This document shows, piece after piece, positions 17,178 to 26,994 of a stretch of 64,000 nucleotides of DNA. How positions within the stretch are numbered: position 1 is the stretch's first letter; the number at the start of each line of letters is the position of its first letter. The notes under the pieces are model-generated. The model worked only from the letters and a program-made list of their open reading frames with translations. It had not been told where the DNA came from and made no database searches. The translations under genes and the position numbers were made by a program. The DNA comes from Saccharopolyspora shandongensis. Its GTDB lineage: Bacteria; Actinomycetota; Actinomycetes; Mycobacteriales; Pseudonocardiaceae. The stretch spans positions 1-64,000 of the forward strand of contig NZ_FNOK01000034.1 of assembly GCF_900106995.1 (NCBI RefSeq), in the 5' to 3' direction.

Positions 17178-18437
17178 TCAGAGGCCGAGCGCCTGGTTGA
17201 CGGCTTCGGTGGTCGGCGCCACGGTGGCCTTCGGGCCGATCTGGTCCTGCACCGCGTCCAGGGTCTTCAGGCCGTCACCGGTGATCAGCAGCACGGTCTC
17301 GGCATCCGGGTCGATCTTGCCCACCTCGATGAGCTTCTTCGCCGTGGCCACAGTGACCCCGCCGGCCGTCTCGGCGAAGATGCCCTCGGTGCGCGCCAGC
17401 AGCCGGATGCCGTCGCGGACCTCGTCGTCGCTGACGTCCTCGATGGCGCCGCCGGTCTTGCGCACGATGTCGAGTACGTACGGGCCGTCGGCGGGCGCGC
17501 CGATGGCCAGCGACCGGGCGATGGTGTCCGGCCGCACCGGCTGGACCACGTCGTGGCCGTTCTTGTACGCCGTCGACACCGGGGAGCAGCCGGTGGCCTG
17601 CGCGCCGAAGATTCGCACCGGGCTCGGCTCCACCAGACCGACCTGGCCGAGTTCGTTGAATCCCTTGTAGACCTTGGTCAGCTGCGAGCCGGAGGCGATC
17701 GGCACCACGATCTGCTCGGGGATGCGCCAGCCGAGCTGCTCGGCGACCTCGAAGGCCAGCGTCTTCGAGCCTTCGGAGTAGTAGGGCCGCACGTTGACGT
17801 TGACGAACGCCCAGTCCTCGTGCTCGGCGGCGAGTTCGGTGGCCAGCCGGTTCACGTCGTCGTAGTTGCCGTCGACGGCCAGCAGCGAACCGTCGTAGAC
17901 CGCGCTCATCAGGATCTTGGCGCGCTCCAGGGTCTTGGGCACCAGCACCACCGAGTCCCAGCCGGCGCGGGCCGCGGCGGCGGCCACCGCGTTGGCGAGG
18001 TTGCCGGTGGAGGGGCAGGCCAGCACCTTGAAGCCGAATTCGCGGGCGGCGGCCAGTGCCACCGCGACGACGCGGTCCTTGAAGGAGTGGGTGGGGTTGC
18101 CGGTGTCGTCCTTGATCCAGATCCGCTTGACGCCCAACGCCTTCGCGAGGTTGTCGGCCCGGATCAGCCGGGTACAGCCCGGGTCGGTGTTCGGGTGCTC
18201 CTCGACGTTCGAAGGAACCGGGAGCAGCTGCTTGTAGCGCCAGATGGAACGCGGGCCGGCCTCGATGTCCTCGCGGCGGATCCGGCCGAAGTCGTAGGCG
18301 ACCTCGAGCGGGGAGAAGTCTTCGAGCGAGACGAATTCCGGGGCCAGCGGCTGCCGGTGACCCTCTTCCTTGGACACCAGTTCGACGGCATTGCCCAGGT
18401 CGTAGGTCTTCTTCTGGGTATGGGCAGCAGCGGTCAT
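17178..18437 (-). CDS. thrC: Threonine synthase, under a SAM riboswitch
   Basis: ThrC converts O-phosphohomoserine to threonine with pyridoxal phosphate. Family signs are a CTRLIRADNLAKALG approach to the active site, the PLP-lysine motif THSFKDR, CPSTGNLANAVAAAAA, and VPIASGSQLTKVYKGF. The length of 419 residues is usual. The gene sits between comEC and holA on the opposite strand. Its 5' leader is an S-box element that ends right at the ribosome-binding site AGGAGAGG, so translation is probably set by S-adenosylmethionine. This makes sense at the homoserine branch shared by threonine and methionine, although the direction of control is not obvious. Confidence 0.95.
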   Translation of the reverse strand: MTAAAHTQKKTYDLGNAVELVSKEEGHRQPLAPEFVSLEDFSPLEVAYDFGRIRREDIEAGPRSIWRYKQLLPVPSNVEEHPNTDPGCTRLIRADNLAKALGVKRIWIKDDTGNPTHSFKDRVVAVALAAAREFGFKVLACPSTGNLANAVAAAAARAGWDSVVLVPKTLERAKILMSAVYDGSLLAVDGNYDDVNRLATELAAEHEDWAFVNVNVRPYYSEGSKTLAFEVAEQLGWRIPEQIVVPIASGSQLTKVYKGFNELGQVGLVEPSPVRIFGAQATGCSPVSTAYKNGHDVVQPVRPDTIARSLAIGAPADGPYVLDIVRKTGGAIEDVSDDEVRDGIRLLARTEGIFAETAGGVTVATAKKLIEVGKIDPDAETVLLITGDGLKTLDAVQDQIGPKATVAPTTEAVNQALGL

Positions 18438-18451
18438 CGCGAGGTCCTCTC

Positions 18452-18580
18452 CTCATCTGTCCCGCGGACGGGTCGGAATTGGCACCGCTTTCGTCAGAGA
18501 CCTCGCGGGTGAAATCACGATTCGCTGACGAACGGTTGCCGGGGCTTCATCGGGCCGTTCCCTCTGCCCCTCTGGATGAG
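18452..18580 (-). promoter_or_regulatory. SAM-I (S-box) riboswitch upstream of thrC
   Basis: On the minus strand the leader carries the S-box core in order: P1 strand CTCATC (18575-18580), CAGAGGGGCAGAGGGAACGG, CCCGATGAAGCCCCGGCAACC split across P2 and its junction, a P3 stem made by CGTTCGTCAG and CTGACGAA, then GCGGTGCCAATTCCGACCCG and the closing GATGAG (18452-18457). These match the known SAM-I consensus rather than the shorter SAM-IV fold. The P1 3' strand abuts the Shine-Dalgarno sequence, pointing to translational control. Confidence 0.9.
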
Positions 18581-18678
18581 CTATTCGGTTGTGCTGGCAA
18601 CGCTAGTGGACCGCGCCGGGTTCTGGCCAGCACGATCCAGATGGCGGGACCGTCGCGGGTGCGTGCGACGATGCGTGC

Positions 18679-19665
18679 ATGAGCGCACCGGCCGTGGTCC
18701 CCGATCAGCTGCATCTGGTCATCGGCGACGAAGAACTGCTGGTGGAACGCGCGCTTTGGGCGGCCGTCGGAGCGGCCCGTGCCGCGGATCCGGAGGCCGA
18801 GCTGCGCCGGGTGAAGGTGAGCGAACTCACCCCTCCGGAGTTGACGGAGCTGCTCAGCCCGTCGTTGTTCGCCGAGGGCCGGGTGCTGGCCGTGGAGTCC
18901 GCGCAGGACGCGGGCAAGGAGATCGCCGAAGCGCTGCTGGCGTACGCCCGGCAGCCGGCGGACGGCGTCACGCTCGTCGTCGTGCACACCGGCGGCGGCC
19001 GCTCGAAGCACGCCAAGGAACTGCCCAATGCGCTGCGCAAACTCGGCGCGCGCGTCACCGAGTGCAACAAGATCACCAAGCCCGCGGAGCGGGAGGCGTT
19101 CGTCCGAGACGAGGTGCGCCGGGCCGGCGGGAAGACCGATGCGGCGGGCGTGGCCGCGCTGATCGAAGCGGTCGGTTCGGACCTGCGCGAGCTGTCGGCC
19201 GCGGCGACGCAGCTGGTCGCCGACACCGGCGGCAAGGTCGACGAGACGGCGGTGCGCCGCTACCACCGCGGGCGCGCGGAGGTGACCGGGTTCGCGGTCG
19301 CGGAGAAGGCGGTCACCGGTGATCGGGCGGCGGCGCTGGAGGCCTTGCGGTGGGCGGTGCAGCTCGGCGTTCCGCACGTGCTGATCGCCGACGCGCTCGC
19401 CGATTCGGTGCGCACCATCGGCCGGGTCGCCGCCGCAGGCGGCCGGAACGATCCGTTCCGGCTGGCTGGTGAGCTCGGCATGCCCGCGTGGAAGGTGAAG
19501 AAGGCGCTGGCGCAGTCCCGCGGCTGGAACGCTTCGAGCCTCGCGCAGGCGCTGCAGGCGGTCGCGGAGGTCAACGCCGGGGTCAAGGGCATGGCCGCCG
19601 ACGCCACCTACGCACTGGAGCGGACCGTCCTCCGTCTCGTGGAGCTCCGCAACCAGCGTTCGTGA
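18679..19665 (+). CDS. holA: DNA polymerase III delta subunit
   Basis: HolA is the clamp-loader wrench subunit that opens the beta clamp. The 328-residue protein has an AAA-like fold start (DQLHLVIGDEELLVERALWA), a middle region typical of actinobacterial HolA (VVVHTGGGRSKHAKELP) and a C-terminal collar-like helical part (GMPAWKVKKALAQSRGW). The order comEC-holA-rpsT is the usual one in actinobacteria, which supports the call. The start is preceded by GACGAT at 6 nt rather than a ribosome-binding site. It converges on rpsT. Confidence 0.9.
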   Translation: MSAPAVVPDQLHLVIGDEELLVERALWAAVGAARAADPEAELRRVKVSELTPPELTELLSPSLFAEGRVLAVESAQDAGKEIAEALLAYARQPADGVTLVVVHTGGGRSKHAKELPNALRKLGARVTECNKITKPAEREAFVRDEVRRAGGKTDAAGVAALIEAVGSDLRELSAAATQLVADTGGKVDETAVRRYHRGRAEVTGFAVAEKAVTGDRAAALEALRWAVQLGVPHVLIADALADSVRTIGRVAAAGGRNDPFRLAGELGMPAWKVKKALAQSRGWNASSLAQALQAVAEVNAGVKGMAADATYALERTVLRLVELRNQRS

Positions 19666-19690
19666 CCCGCGCCTTCCCGAGAATGCGAAC

Positions 19691-19717
19691 GGCCCCTCCC
19701 CGTGGCGGGAAGGGGCC
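19691..19717. terminator. Bidirectional hairpin between holA and rpsT
   Basis: GGCCCCT at 19691-19697 pairs with AGGGGCC at 19711-19717, with further C/G pairing inside (CCC with GGG). It lies midway between two convergent stops. Confidence 0.65.
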
Positions 19718-19734
19718 GGAAGCTCGGCCTCAGC

Positions 19735-19995
19735 TCAGAGCTGGTTGGCGCGCTGCGCCAGCGCGGACTTCTTGTTCGCGGCCTGGTTCTTGTGGATGAC
19801 GCCCTTGCTGGCGGCCTTGTCCAGCGCGCGGCTGGCAGCCTGCTGCAGCTCGATGGCCTTGTCCTTCTCGCCGGCGTCAGCGGCCTCGCGGAACTTGCGG
19901 ATGGCGGTCTTGACCGCGGACTTCACGGCCTTGTTCCGCTGCCGAGCCAGCTCGTTGGTCTTGATCCGCTTCATCTGGGACTTGATGTTGGCCAC
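19735..19995 (-). CDS. rpsT: 30S ribosomal protein S20
   Basis: S20 is an 86-residue, lysine- and arginine-rich primary 16S rRNA binder. The sequence starts [20 protein letters not shown] and ends [12 protein letters not shown], as in other actinobacteria. The GTG at 19995 has GAAGAGG eight bases upstream; an open frame continues much further upstream but is not conserved-looking. It is transcribed opposite to holA and divergent from the TSUP gene. Confidence 0.97.
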   Translation of the reverse strand: MANIKSQMKRIKTNELARQRNKAVKSAVKTAIRKFREAADAGEKDKAIELQQAASRALDKAASKGVIHKNQAANKKSALAQRANQL

Positions 19996-20203
19996 TGTGG
20001 CGCCTCTTCTCGTCTGTTGAATCGATCGTGCCGCGCTGTTGTCGGCGCTGCCCCCAGGGCAGATTTCCTCCACGGCGGAATGCCGCACGGCACGGTCGTC
20101 CATGCTAACAGCGGCCACCTGCGCCGATGGTGGCGGGCGGGGCCGGGCGACGGCGGTCACATCGGCTCGGATCCGGCGCCTGCGCACCATAGGGTCAACA
20201 TCC

Positions 20204-21010
20204 GTGCTCGATGCGTTGAACTGGCCCGGATTCGCCGAACTTTCCCTAGCCGGGCTGTTGTTCCTCTGCTGCGCCGCGTTCCTGGCCGGGGCGGTCGACG
20301 CGATCGTGGGCGGCGGCGGCCTGATCCAGCTGCCCGCGATGCTGCTGCTCCTGCCCGGCGGCGAGGTGATCTACTCGCTGGCCACCAACAAGGTGGCGGC
20401 GATCGCCGGGACCGCGGCCGCGGCCCGGACGTACGCGAAGCGGACGCCGATCGACTGGCAGGCCGCGCTGTCGATGGCGATCGTCGCCCTGCTCGGGTCG
20501 CTGGGCGGCGCCGTCCTGGCCGACGCGCTTCCGTCACAGGTCCTCAACGTCATCGTGCTGGTCGCGTTGGCCGTCGTCGGCATCTACACCTGGCGCAAAC
20601 CCGAGCTGGGTTCCTCCGATGCGCCGCGCTTCGAGCGGCGCGCTCAGCTTCTCGTGATGCTCGCCGGCGGCGCCCTGATCGGCTTCTGGGACGGCATCGC
20701 CGGGCCCGGCACCGGCTCGTTCCTGGTGTTCCTGCTCGTCGGCCTGGTCGGTTTCGCGTTCGTCACGGCATCGGCGACGGCGAAGGTCGTCAACGTCGCC
20801 ACGAACATCGGCGCGCTCGCGTTCTTCATCCCGGCGGGCAAGGTGCTGTGGGGCTTGGCGCTGGTGATGGCCGCGAGCAACATGGCGGGCAGCGTCCTCG
20901 GCGCGATGGTCGCCGCGAAGCGCGGATCCGGTTTCGTGCGGCGGGTTTTCCTCACGGTGGTCGTCGGACTCGTCATCAGCCTCGGCTGGAAGCTCGCTGC
21001 GGGCATGTAG
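20204..21010 (+). CDS. TSUP-family membrane permease (TauE/SafE)
   Basis: This is a 268-residue membrane protein with about eight helices. The opening [21 protein letters not shown] and the internal echo [17 protein letters not shown] are the two halves of the TauE/SafE (TSUP) repeat. Relatives export or import sulfite, sulfoacetate and other small sulfur or carbon anions. The GTG at 20204 is preferred over a start 165 bases upstream because a TAGGGT hexamer sits 8 nt before it and the upstream extension is arginine-rich and unlike the family. The substrate is unknown. Confidence 0.85.
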   Translation: MLDALNWPGFAELSLAGLLFLCCAAFLAGAVDAIVGGGGLIQLPAMLLLLPGGEVIYSLATNKVAAIAGTAAAARTYAKRTPIDWQAALSMAIVALLGSLGGAVLADALPSQVLNVIVLVALAVVGIYTWRKPELGSSDAPRFERRAQLLVMLAGGALIGFWDGIAGPGTGSFLVFLLVGLVGFAFVTASATAKVVNVATNIGALAFFIPAGKVLWGLALVMAASNMAGSVLGAMVAAKRGSGFVRRVFLTVVVGLVISLGWKLAAGM

Positions 21011-21051
21011 ACGCGAGGATCGGGCGGAGTAACATCAACGCCTGGTTGTGC

Positions 21052-21172
21052 CTAGGGTTCCGCTCCCGCTCCGCTGCAGGTCACCACAACTAGGAGCGCG
21101 GAGGACCGGTCCGAGCGGCACCGGCGATCGCAGAAGGAGTGCGGTCGCACATCTGACGGGACAAAAGCCTGG
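21052..21172 (+). promoter_or_regulatory. ykkC-family riboswitch (guanidine-I-like) upstream of a DMT exporter
   Basis: Conserved ykkC landmarks appear in order: CTAGGGTTCCG at 21052-21062, CCGGTCCGAGCGGCACCGG near 21106-21124, and GACGGGACAAAAGCCTGG at 21155-21172. CTAGG and CCTGG can form P1. The next gene is a small drug/metabolite transporter, which fits guanidine export, the usual role of guanidine-I members. ykkC subtypes that sense ppGpp, PRPP or nucleoside diphosphates share the scaffold, so the ligand is inferred. Confidence 0.85.
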
Positions 21173-21217
21173 AGGAACCCGGATGCCGCGCGCCTGCGTG
21201 GCACGGAGGGGGTTCCC

Positions 21218-22081
21218 ATGGGCTTGGCCGCTGTTCTCCTCGTCGTCACCGCCGCGTTCGCGCACGCGGGCTGGAACTTCTTCGCCAAGCGCGCCGGGGC
21301 GGCCGGCGCGGGGTTCGTGTGGCTGACCGCGACGTGCAGCGCCGCGCTGTACCTGCCGGTGGCGGCGGCGTCGCTGTTCTGGATCGGGGTGCCCGCGCTG
21401 GGCGACTGGATGCAGGGCGTGCTGGTCAGCGCGGTCCTGCACCTGGCCTACTTCCTGCTGCTGCAGCGCGGCTACGCGGTCGGCGACATGTCGGTGGTGT
21501 ATCCGCTGGCCCGCGGCACGGGCCCGATGCTGGCGATGACCATCGCGGTGTTGGTGCTGGGAGAGCGCCCGGGCTGGCTCGGGGCGCTCGGCGGGCTGCT
21601 GGTGGTCGCCGGGGTCTTCGTGATCGGCCTGTCCGACGGGGTGCCGCGTTCCGGCGCGAGCCTGGCGGGCGTCGGTTTCGGCCTGCTGACCGGCTCGCTG
21701 ATCGCGATCTACACGGTGTGGGACGCGCACGCGGTGACGGGCCTGGCGCTGTCTCCGCTGGTGTTCGACTGGACGAGCAACCTCGCCCGCTCGGTGATGC
21801 TCAGCCCGTACGCGGCGACCCGGCGAACCCAGATCGCACGCACGTGGCGGGAGCACCGCCGCGAGGTCCTGGCGGTGGCCCTGTTGTCGCCGCTGGCGTA
21901 CATCCTCGTCCTGTTCGCGATGCAGCTCGCCCCGGTGAGCCTGGTGGCCCCGGCCCGGGAGCTGAGCATCGTCCTGGCTGGCCTGCTGGCCTGGCGGCTC
22001 CTGGGCGAAGCCCAGCCGATCCGCCGGATGACGGGTGCCGTGGTGGTCCTGGCCGGGGTGGTGCTCCTCGGCATCGCCTGA
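21218..22081 (+). CDS. EamA/DMT-superfamily transporter, candidate guanidinium exporter
   Basis: The 287-residue protein has about ten hydrophobic segments in two EamA repeats. The first ends near YPLARGTGPMLAMTIAVLVLGE and the second near PARELSIVLAGLLAWRLLGE, the typical conserved helix-boundary motifs. DMT proteins export metabolites or drugs across the cytoplasmic membrane. The ATG has GGAGGGGG at about 5 nt. The upstream ykkC riboswitch suggests guanidinium or a related compound as substrate, though most known guanidinium exporters belong to the smaller SMR family, so this would be a variant. Confidence 0.85.
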   Translation: MGLAAVLLVVTAAFAHAGWNFFAKRAGAAGAGFVWLTATCSAALYLPVAAASLFWIGVPALGDWMQGVLVSAVLHLAYFLLLQRGYAVGDMSVVYPLARGTGPMLAMTIAVLVLGERPGWLGALGGLLVVAGVFVIGLSDGVPRSGASLAGVGFGLLTGSLIAIYTVWDAHAVTGLALSPLVFDWTSNLARSVMLSPYAATRRTQIARTWREHRREVLAVALLSPLAYILVLFAMQLAPVSLVAPARELSIVLAGLLAWRLLGEAQPIRRMTGAVVVLAGVVLLGIA

Positions 22082-22148
22082 CCGCCGCGGAGCACGTGAC
22101 GACCTCGGCTGCTCGGCGGCCGCCGGTCCGCACGGGTAGAAACGGGGC

Positions 22149-22538
22149 ATGGAGGTCTTGAACAGCCGATTGATCCTCCGGCCGCGGGACAGGCAGCGGT
22201 CGTTGCGGTTCTACCGGGACGTGCTCGGGCTGGCCGTCTCGCGGGAGTTCCCCGGTGGCACGGTTTTCTTCCTGGGGCAGGGTTTCCTGGAGATCTCCGG
22301 CACGGGCGGGCCGGGCCCGAGCCCGGACCAGGTGCTCTGGTTGCAGGTGCGGGACGTGCGAGCAGAGTTCGAGCGGCTCCGGGGCCGTGGCGTGACGGTC
22401 CTGGCGGAGCCGGCGCGGCAGCCGTGGGGTCTCGACGAGGGTTGGGTGGCCGATCCGGACGGGATGCGCATCGTGCTGGTCGAGATCCCGGCCGACCACC
22501 CGATCCGGACCGACGTCCGCGATCCTGCCCCGGAGTGA
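22149..22538 (+). CDS. VOC-family (glyoxalase-like) protein
   Basis: This 129-residue single vicinal-oxygen-chelate module begins with NSRLILRPRDRQRSLRFYRD and ends with WVADPDGMRIVLVEIP, the two halves of the beta-alpha-beta fold. VOC proteins include dioxygenases, isomerases and resistance proteins that bind a metal through histidine and glutamate; here a conserved first-strand histidine is absent, so the activity is uncertain. The ATG lies 6 nt after TAGAAA and has no clear ribosome-binding site. It converges on the methyltransferase gene. Confidence 0.75.
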   Translation: MEVLNSRLILRPRDRQRSLRFYRDVLGLAVSREFPGGTVFFLGQGFLEISGTGGPGPSPDQVLWLQVRDVRAEFERLRGRGVTVLAEPARQPWGLDEGWVADPDGMRIVLVEIPADHPIRTDVRDPAPE

Positions 22539-22555
22539 TCACCCCGTCGGTGACC

Positions 22556-23140
22556 CTATTCCGGCCGGATGGCCCGGGTTTGGGCCTGGATGGTGCCGCG
22601 GGCCGGTTGCCAGGCCCAGGTCTGAACGTCGGCGAAGCCCGCCTCCTGGACGTCGGTGTGGAGGCCTGCCCGGCCGCCGGGCAGCCAGCGCTCGTGGGCC
22701 GACAGCAGCAGGACGCCGCCGGGCCGGAGCACGCGGCGCAGCTCGGCGAGCGCTTCGGCGCGATCCGGCCACAGCTGGACGTTGTTCACGCTCAGCACCA
22801 CGTCGAACGCGGCGTCCGGCTGCCCGGTCGCTTCGGCGGTGCCGTCCACGACGGAGACGTTGGGCAGCTCCGCGCACCGGCGGCACGATGCCTGCCGCAT
22901 CGGCGCCGACGGCTCGACCGCGACCACCCGCGCCGCCAGCTCGGCTGCCGCCCGCAACCCCACGCCGGGCCCGGGCCCGATCACCAGGACGTCTTCCGCG
23001 CCGGTCAGCTTGGCCAACCGCACCACCTGGTGCTCGGCCGCGGCGTTGCTGCGCGCCATCAGCGCACCGCCCGCGGCACCCAGCAGACCGCGGGGGTGAC
23101 CGAACGCACGATCCAGGGCGAAACCGGCGAAATGACCCAT
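22556..23140 (-). CDS. Class I SAM-dependent methyltransferase
   Basis: This is a 194-residue methyltransferase of the UbiE/Methyltransf_11 type. Motif I is VLVIGPGPGVGLRAAAEL (the glycine-rich SAM loop), motif II carries VVAVEPSAPM, and later comes FDVVLSVNNVQLW followed by LRRVLRPGGVLLLSAHE. It is small and cytoplasmic; the acceptor is unknown. It lies between the VOC gene and lepA on the opposite strand, starting about 130 bp from the lepA GTG. Confidence 0.85.
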   Translation of the reverse strand: MGHFAGFALDRAFGHPRGLLGAAGGALMARSNAAAEHQVVRLAKLTGAEDVLVIGPGPGVGLRAAAELAARVVAVEPSAPMRQASCRRCAELPNVSVVDGTAEATGQPDAAFDVVLSVNNVQLWPDRAEALAELRRVLRPGGVLLLSAHERWLPGGRAGLHTDVQEAGFADVQTWAWQPARGTIQAQTRAIRPE

Positions 23141-23269
23141 AGGACCAGCTCAGCAGCCCGAAGCCGGTGCTCGCATCGGGGATGACCCGGAGTTGGACGC
23201 CGAGTACCGGGCGTGTCATGGGACGATGGTGTGAACCCCGCACTAGTCGACATCCGCGAGGAACACTGA

Positions 23270-25120
<1,851 letters not shown>

Positions 25121-25126
25121 CGCGCG

Positions 25127-25162
25127 GCCCCGGTGCCGGCGATCGAGTGCCGCCACCGGGGC
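25127..25162. terminator. Hairpin between convergent lepA and the hydrolase gene
   Basis: GCCCCGGTG (25127-25135) pairs with CACCGGGGC (25154-25162), with a second inner CGGC/GCCG pairing. It begins six bases after the lepA stop. Confidence 0.65.
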
Positions 25163-25167
25163 TCCTG

Positions 25168-26031
25168 CTACGCCGTCCGCAGGTCGTGTTCGTCCATCCA
25201 GGACGCGACTACGGTGGCGATCGCTCCGGGGTGGTCTTCCGGTGTGTGGTGCCCGGCGACGAGTTCGTGGTGGGCGATGTCGAGGTTGGCGATGTTGGTG
25301 GCGCACCAGTCGATGAGCTGCGGGGTCATCATCGTTCCCGGCCCGGGTTCGAAGGTGAGCATCAGCTTGGGCACGTCGGCGCTGGTCGTCAGCCACTCGT
25401 CGTAGTCGCGGACCCTGGCGGTGACGTCGGCCGGTTCCCCGCCGAGCGGCATCGCGCGCGTCCAGCGCAGCAGCGGCAGGCGGCTGCCGCGGGTGGGGTA
25501 GGGCTTGCGGTAGGCATCGAGGGTCTCGGCGTCGAGCCGGGTGGCGACGGTGCCCTGCAGCCCGTCGAAGAGGTCGCCGTCCAGAACCATCTCCTCGCCG
25601 ACGCCCGGAGCCTTGAACGCACGGAAGAGGTCGCGGCCCGCCGCCGGGAACTCCTGCCAGGACATCGGTTTCACGATCGTCTCGGTGAACGCGACGCCCC
25701 GAACCCGGCCGGGATGGCGCGCGGCCCAGTCGAAGGCGAGTGCGCCGCCCCAGTCGTGTCCAATGAGGACGATGGTGTCGAGGTCCAGCGCATCGAACCA
25801 CGCGTCCAGGTAGCGGGTGTGGTCGTCGAAGGTGTAGTCGATGTCGGGCTTGCCCGAGTCGCCCATGCCGATCAGGTCCGGTGCCAGCCGCCGGCCGGGA
25901 TCGCCCACGGCCGGTAGGACTCGCCGCCACAGGTGCGACGAGGTGGGGTTTCCGTGCAGGAAGACGATCGGCACGCCGGTGCCGGTCTCCCGGTAGAACA
26001 TGGTCGAGTCGAGAACGCGTGCGACAGGCAA
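25168..26031 (-). CDS. Alpha/beta hydrolase, haloalkane dehalogenase-like
   Basis: The 287-residue protein resembles subfamily II haloalkane dehalogenases, which cleave carbon-halogen bonds by hydrolysis. FLHGNPTSSHLWR supplies the oxyanion-hole/halide asparagine, GHDWGGALAFDW the nucleophilic aspartate and a halide-binding tryptophan, FTETIVKP the catalytic acid glutamate, and VAGHHTPEDHPG the catalytic histidine; APDLIGMGDSGKP is also typical. The start is a TTG with GGAG about 9 nt upstream. An epoxide hydrolase or luciferase-like relative is the alternative. It is followed by the NmrA gene on the same strand side of the HxlR regulator. Confidence 0.75.
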   Translation of the reverse strand: MPVARVLDSTMFYRETGTGVPIVFLHGNPTSSHLWRRVLPAVGDPGRRLAPDLIGMGDSGKPDIDYTFDDHTRYLDAWFDALDLDTIVLIGHDWGGALAFDWAARHPGRVRGVAFTETIVKPMSWQEFPAAGRDLFRAFKAPGVGEEMVLDGDLFDGLQGTVATRLDAETLDAYRKPYPTRGSRLPLLRWTRAMPLGGEPADVTARVRDYDEWLTTSADVPKLMLTFEPGPGTMMTPQLIDWCATNIANLDIAHHELVAGHHTPEDHPGAIATVVASWMDEHDLRTA

Positions 26032-26071
26032 GGCGGTGTCTCCGTGGAGGTTCAGATCGTGTTGTGCGCGG

Positions 26072-26896
26072 TCACTCGAAGGCAGCGTTGTTGCTCGCCG
26101 CCCACTCGGCGAAGGTGCGGGCCGGTCGGCCGAGGAGCCGCTCGACGTCGGGGCTGACCTGCTGCAAAGAGCCCGGCGTGCCCAGGATGTCGAGGGTGCT
26201 GTCGACGACCGGTTCGGGCATGTAGCGGATCATCTGGGCTTTGGCTTCCGCCCGGGTCTGCTCGACGAACCGCACCGGCTCACCCAGGGCCTCGCCGATC
26301 GCCGCGGCCTGCTGCCGGGGAGTGATCGGCGCCGGTCCGGTCAGCGCGTAGGAGTGGCCGGCGTGGCGGGCGTCGCGCAGTGCGACGGCGGCGACCTCGG
26401 CGATGTCGGCCGGGTGGACGGCGGGCAGCCCGACGTCACCGAACGGTGCGGCGATCGCTCGCTGCGTGCGGACCGTTTCGGCCCACTGGAAGGCGTTGGA
26501 CGCGAAGTTCCCCGGCCGCAGCAAGGTCCATTCCAGGCCCGACCGCTTGACGGCGTCCTCGAACACCGGCGGGTGGTGTCCCGTGCTGACGCCTTGCGAG
26601 GACAGCAGGACGACCCGCCGAACGCCGCCGGCCCGGGCGACTTCCAGGACGGTGTCGAGGCTGCCACCGGTTCCGGCGAAATCGCCGGAGGTCAGCAGGA
26701 AGAGGGCGGTGGCCCCATCGACGGCGGCTTTGAGTCCCGCCGGATCCGCCAGGTCGGCCTGCTGGTGGCGCACGCCTGCCGGCACGTCCTGGGCGGCGAT
26801 CCGGCGGGACACCGCCGTCACTTCTTCGCCCGCCTCGACGAGGGACTGCACCAGCGGTCGCCCGACGTTCCCGGTCGCTCCGGTCACCACGATCAT
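26072..26896 (-). CDS. NmrA-like NAD(P)-binding oxidoreductase
   Basis: This is a 274-residue atypical short-chain dehydrogenase of the NmrA/QOR2 type. The Rossmann loop is VTGATGNVGRPLVQ, and FLLTSGD, VVLLSSQGVS and LRPGNFASNAFQW follow in the positions of the family. Relatives either sense the NADP/NADPH ratio or reduce quinones. It is divergent from an HxlR regulator across a 98-bp gap with two palindromes, the usual arrangement for an HxlR-controlled stress gene. The ATG has GGAG about six bases upstream. Confidence 0.85.
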   Translation of the reverse strand: MIVVTGATGNVGRPLVQSLVEAGEEVTAVSRRIAAQDVPAGVRHQQADLADPAGLKAAVDGATALFLLTSGDFAGTGGSLDTVLEVARAGGVRRVVLLSSQGVSTGHHPPVFEDAVKRSGLEWTLLRPGNFASNAFQWAETVRTQRAIAAPFGDVGLPAVHPADIAEVAAVALRDARHAGHSYALTGPAPITPRQQAAAIGEALGEPVRFVEQTRAEAKAQMIRYMPEPVVDSTLDILGTPGSLQQVSPDVERLLGRPARTFAEWAASNNAAFE

Positions 26897-26936
26897 TTCG
26901 TGCTCCGTTTCCGAGTTCCTGCGTTGACTCGGCGAA

Positions 26937-26965
26937 GCTACTATCGATGGGCTAGTAGGTACCTA
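26937..26965. promoter_or_regulatory. HxlR operator candidate in the divergent promoter
   Basis: CTACTA-N11-TAGTAG (26937-26959) overlaps the perfect 10-bp palindrome TAGGTACCTA (26956-26965). HxlR-family sites commonly contain GTAC cores, and this one lies between the NmrA and HxlR starts. Confidence 0.5.
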
Positions 26966-26994
26966 GAGGAAAGTATTGGGCGAGAGGGGGAAAT

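Noticed and set aside
17178-18437. thrC as part of a threonine operon
   Set aside because: No hom or thrB gene is near; thrC stands alone between comEC and holA on the opposite strand.
18452-18580. Possibility that the thrC leader is a SAM-IV riboswitch
   Set aside because: The sequence keeps the CAGAGGGGCAGAGGGAACGG and GGTGCCAATTCC segments and a long P3 typical of SAM-I, and is longer than SAM-IV examples.
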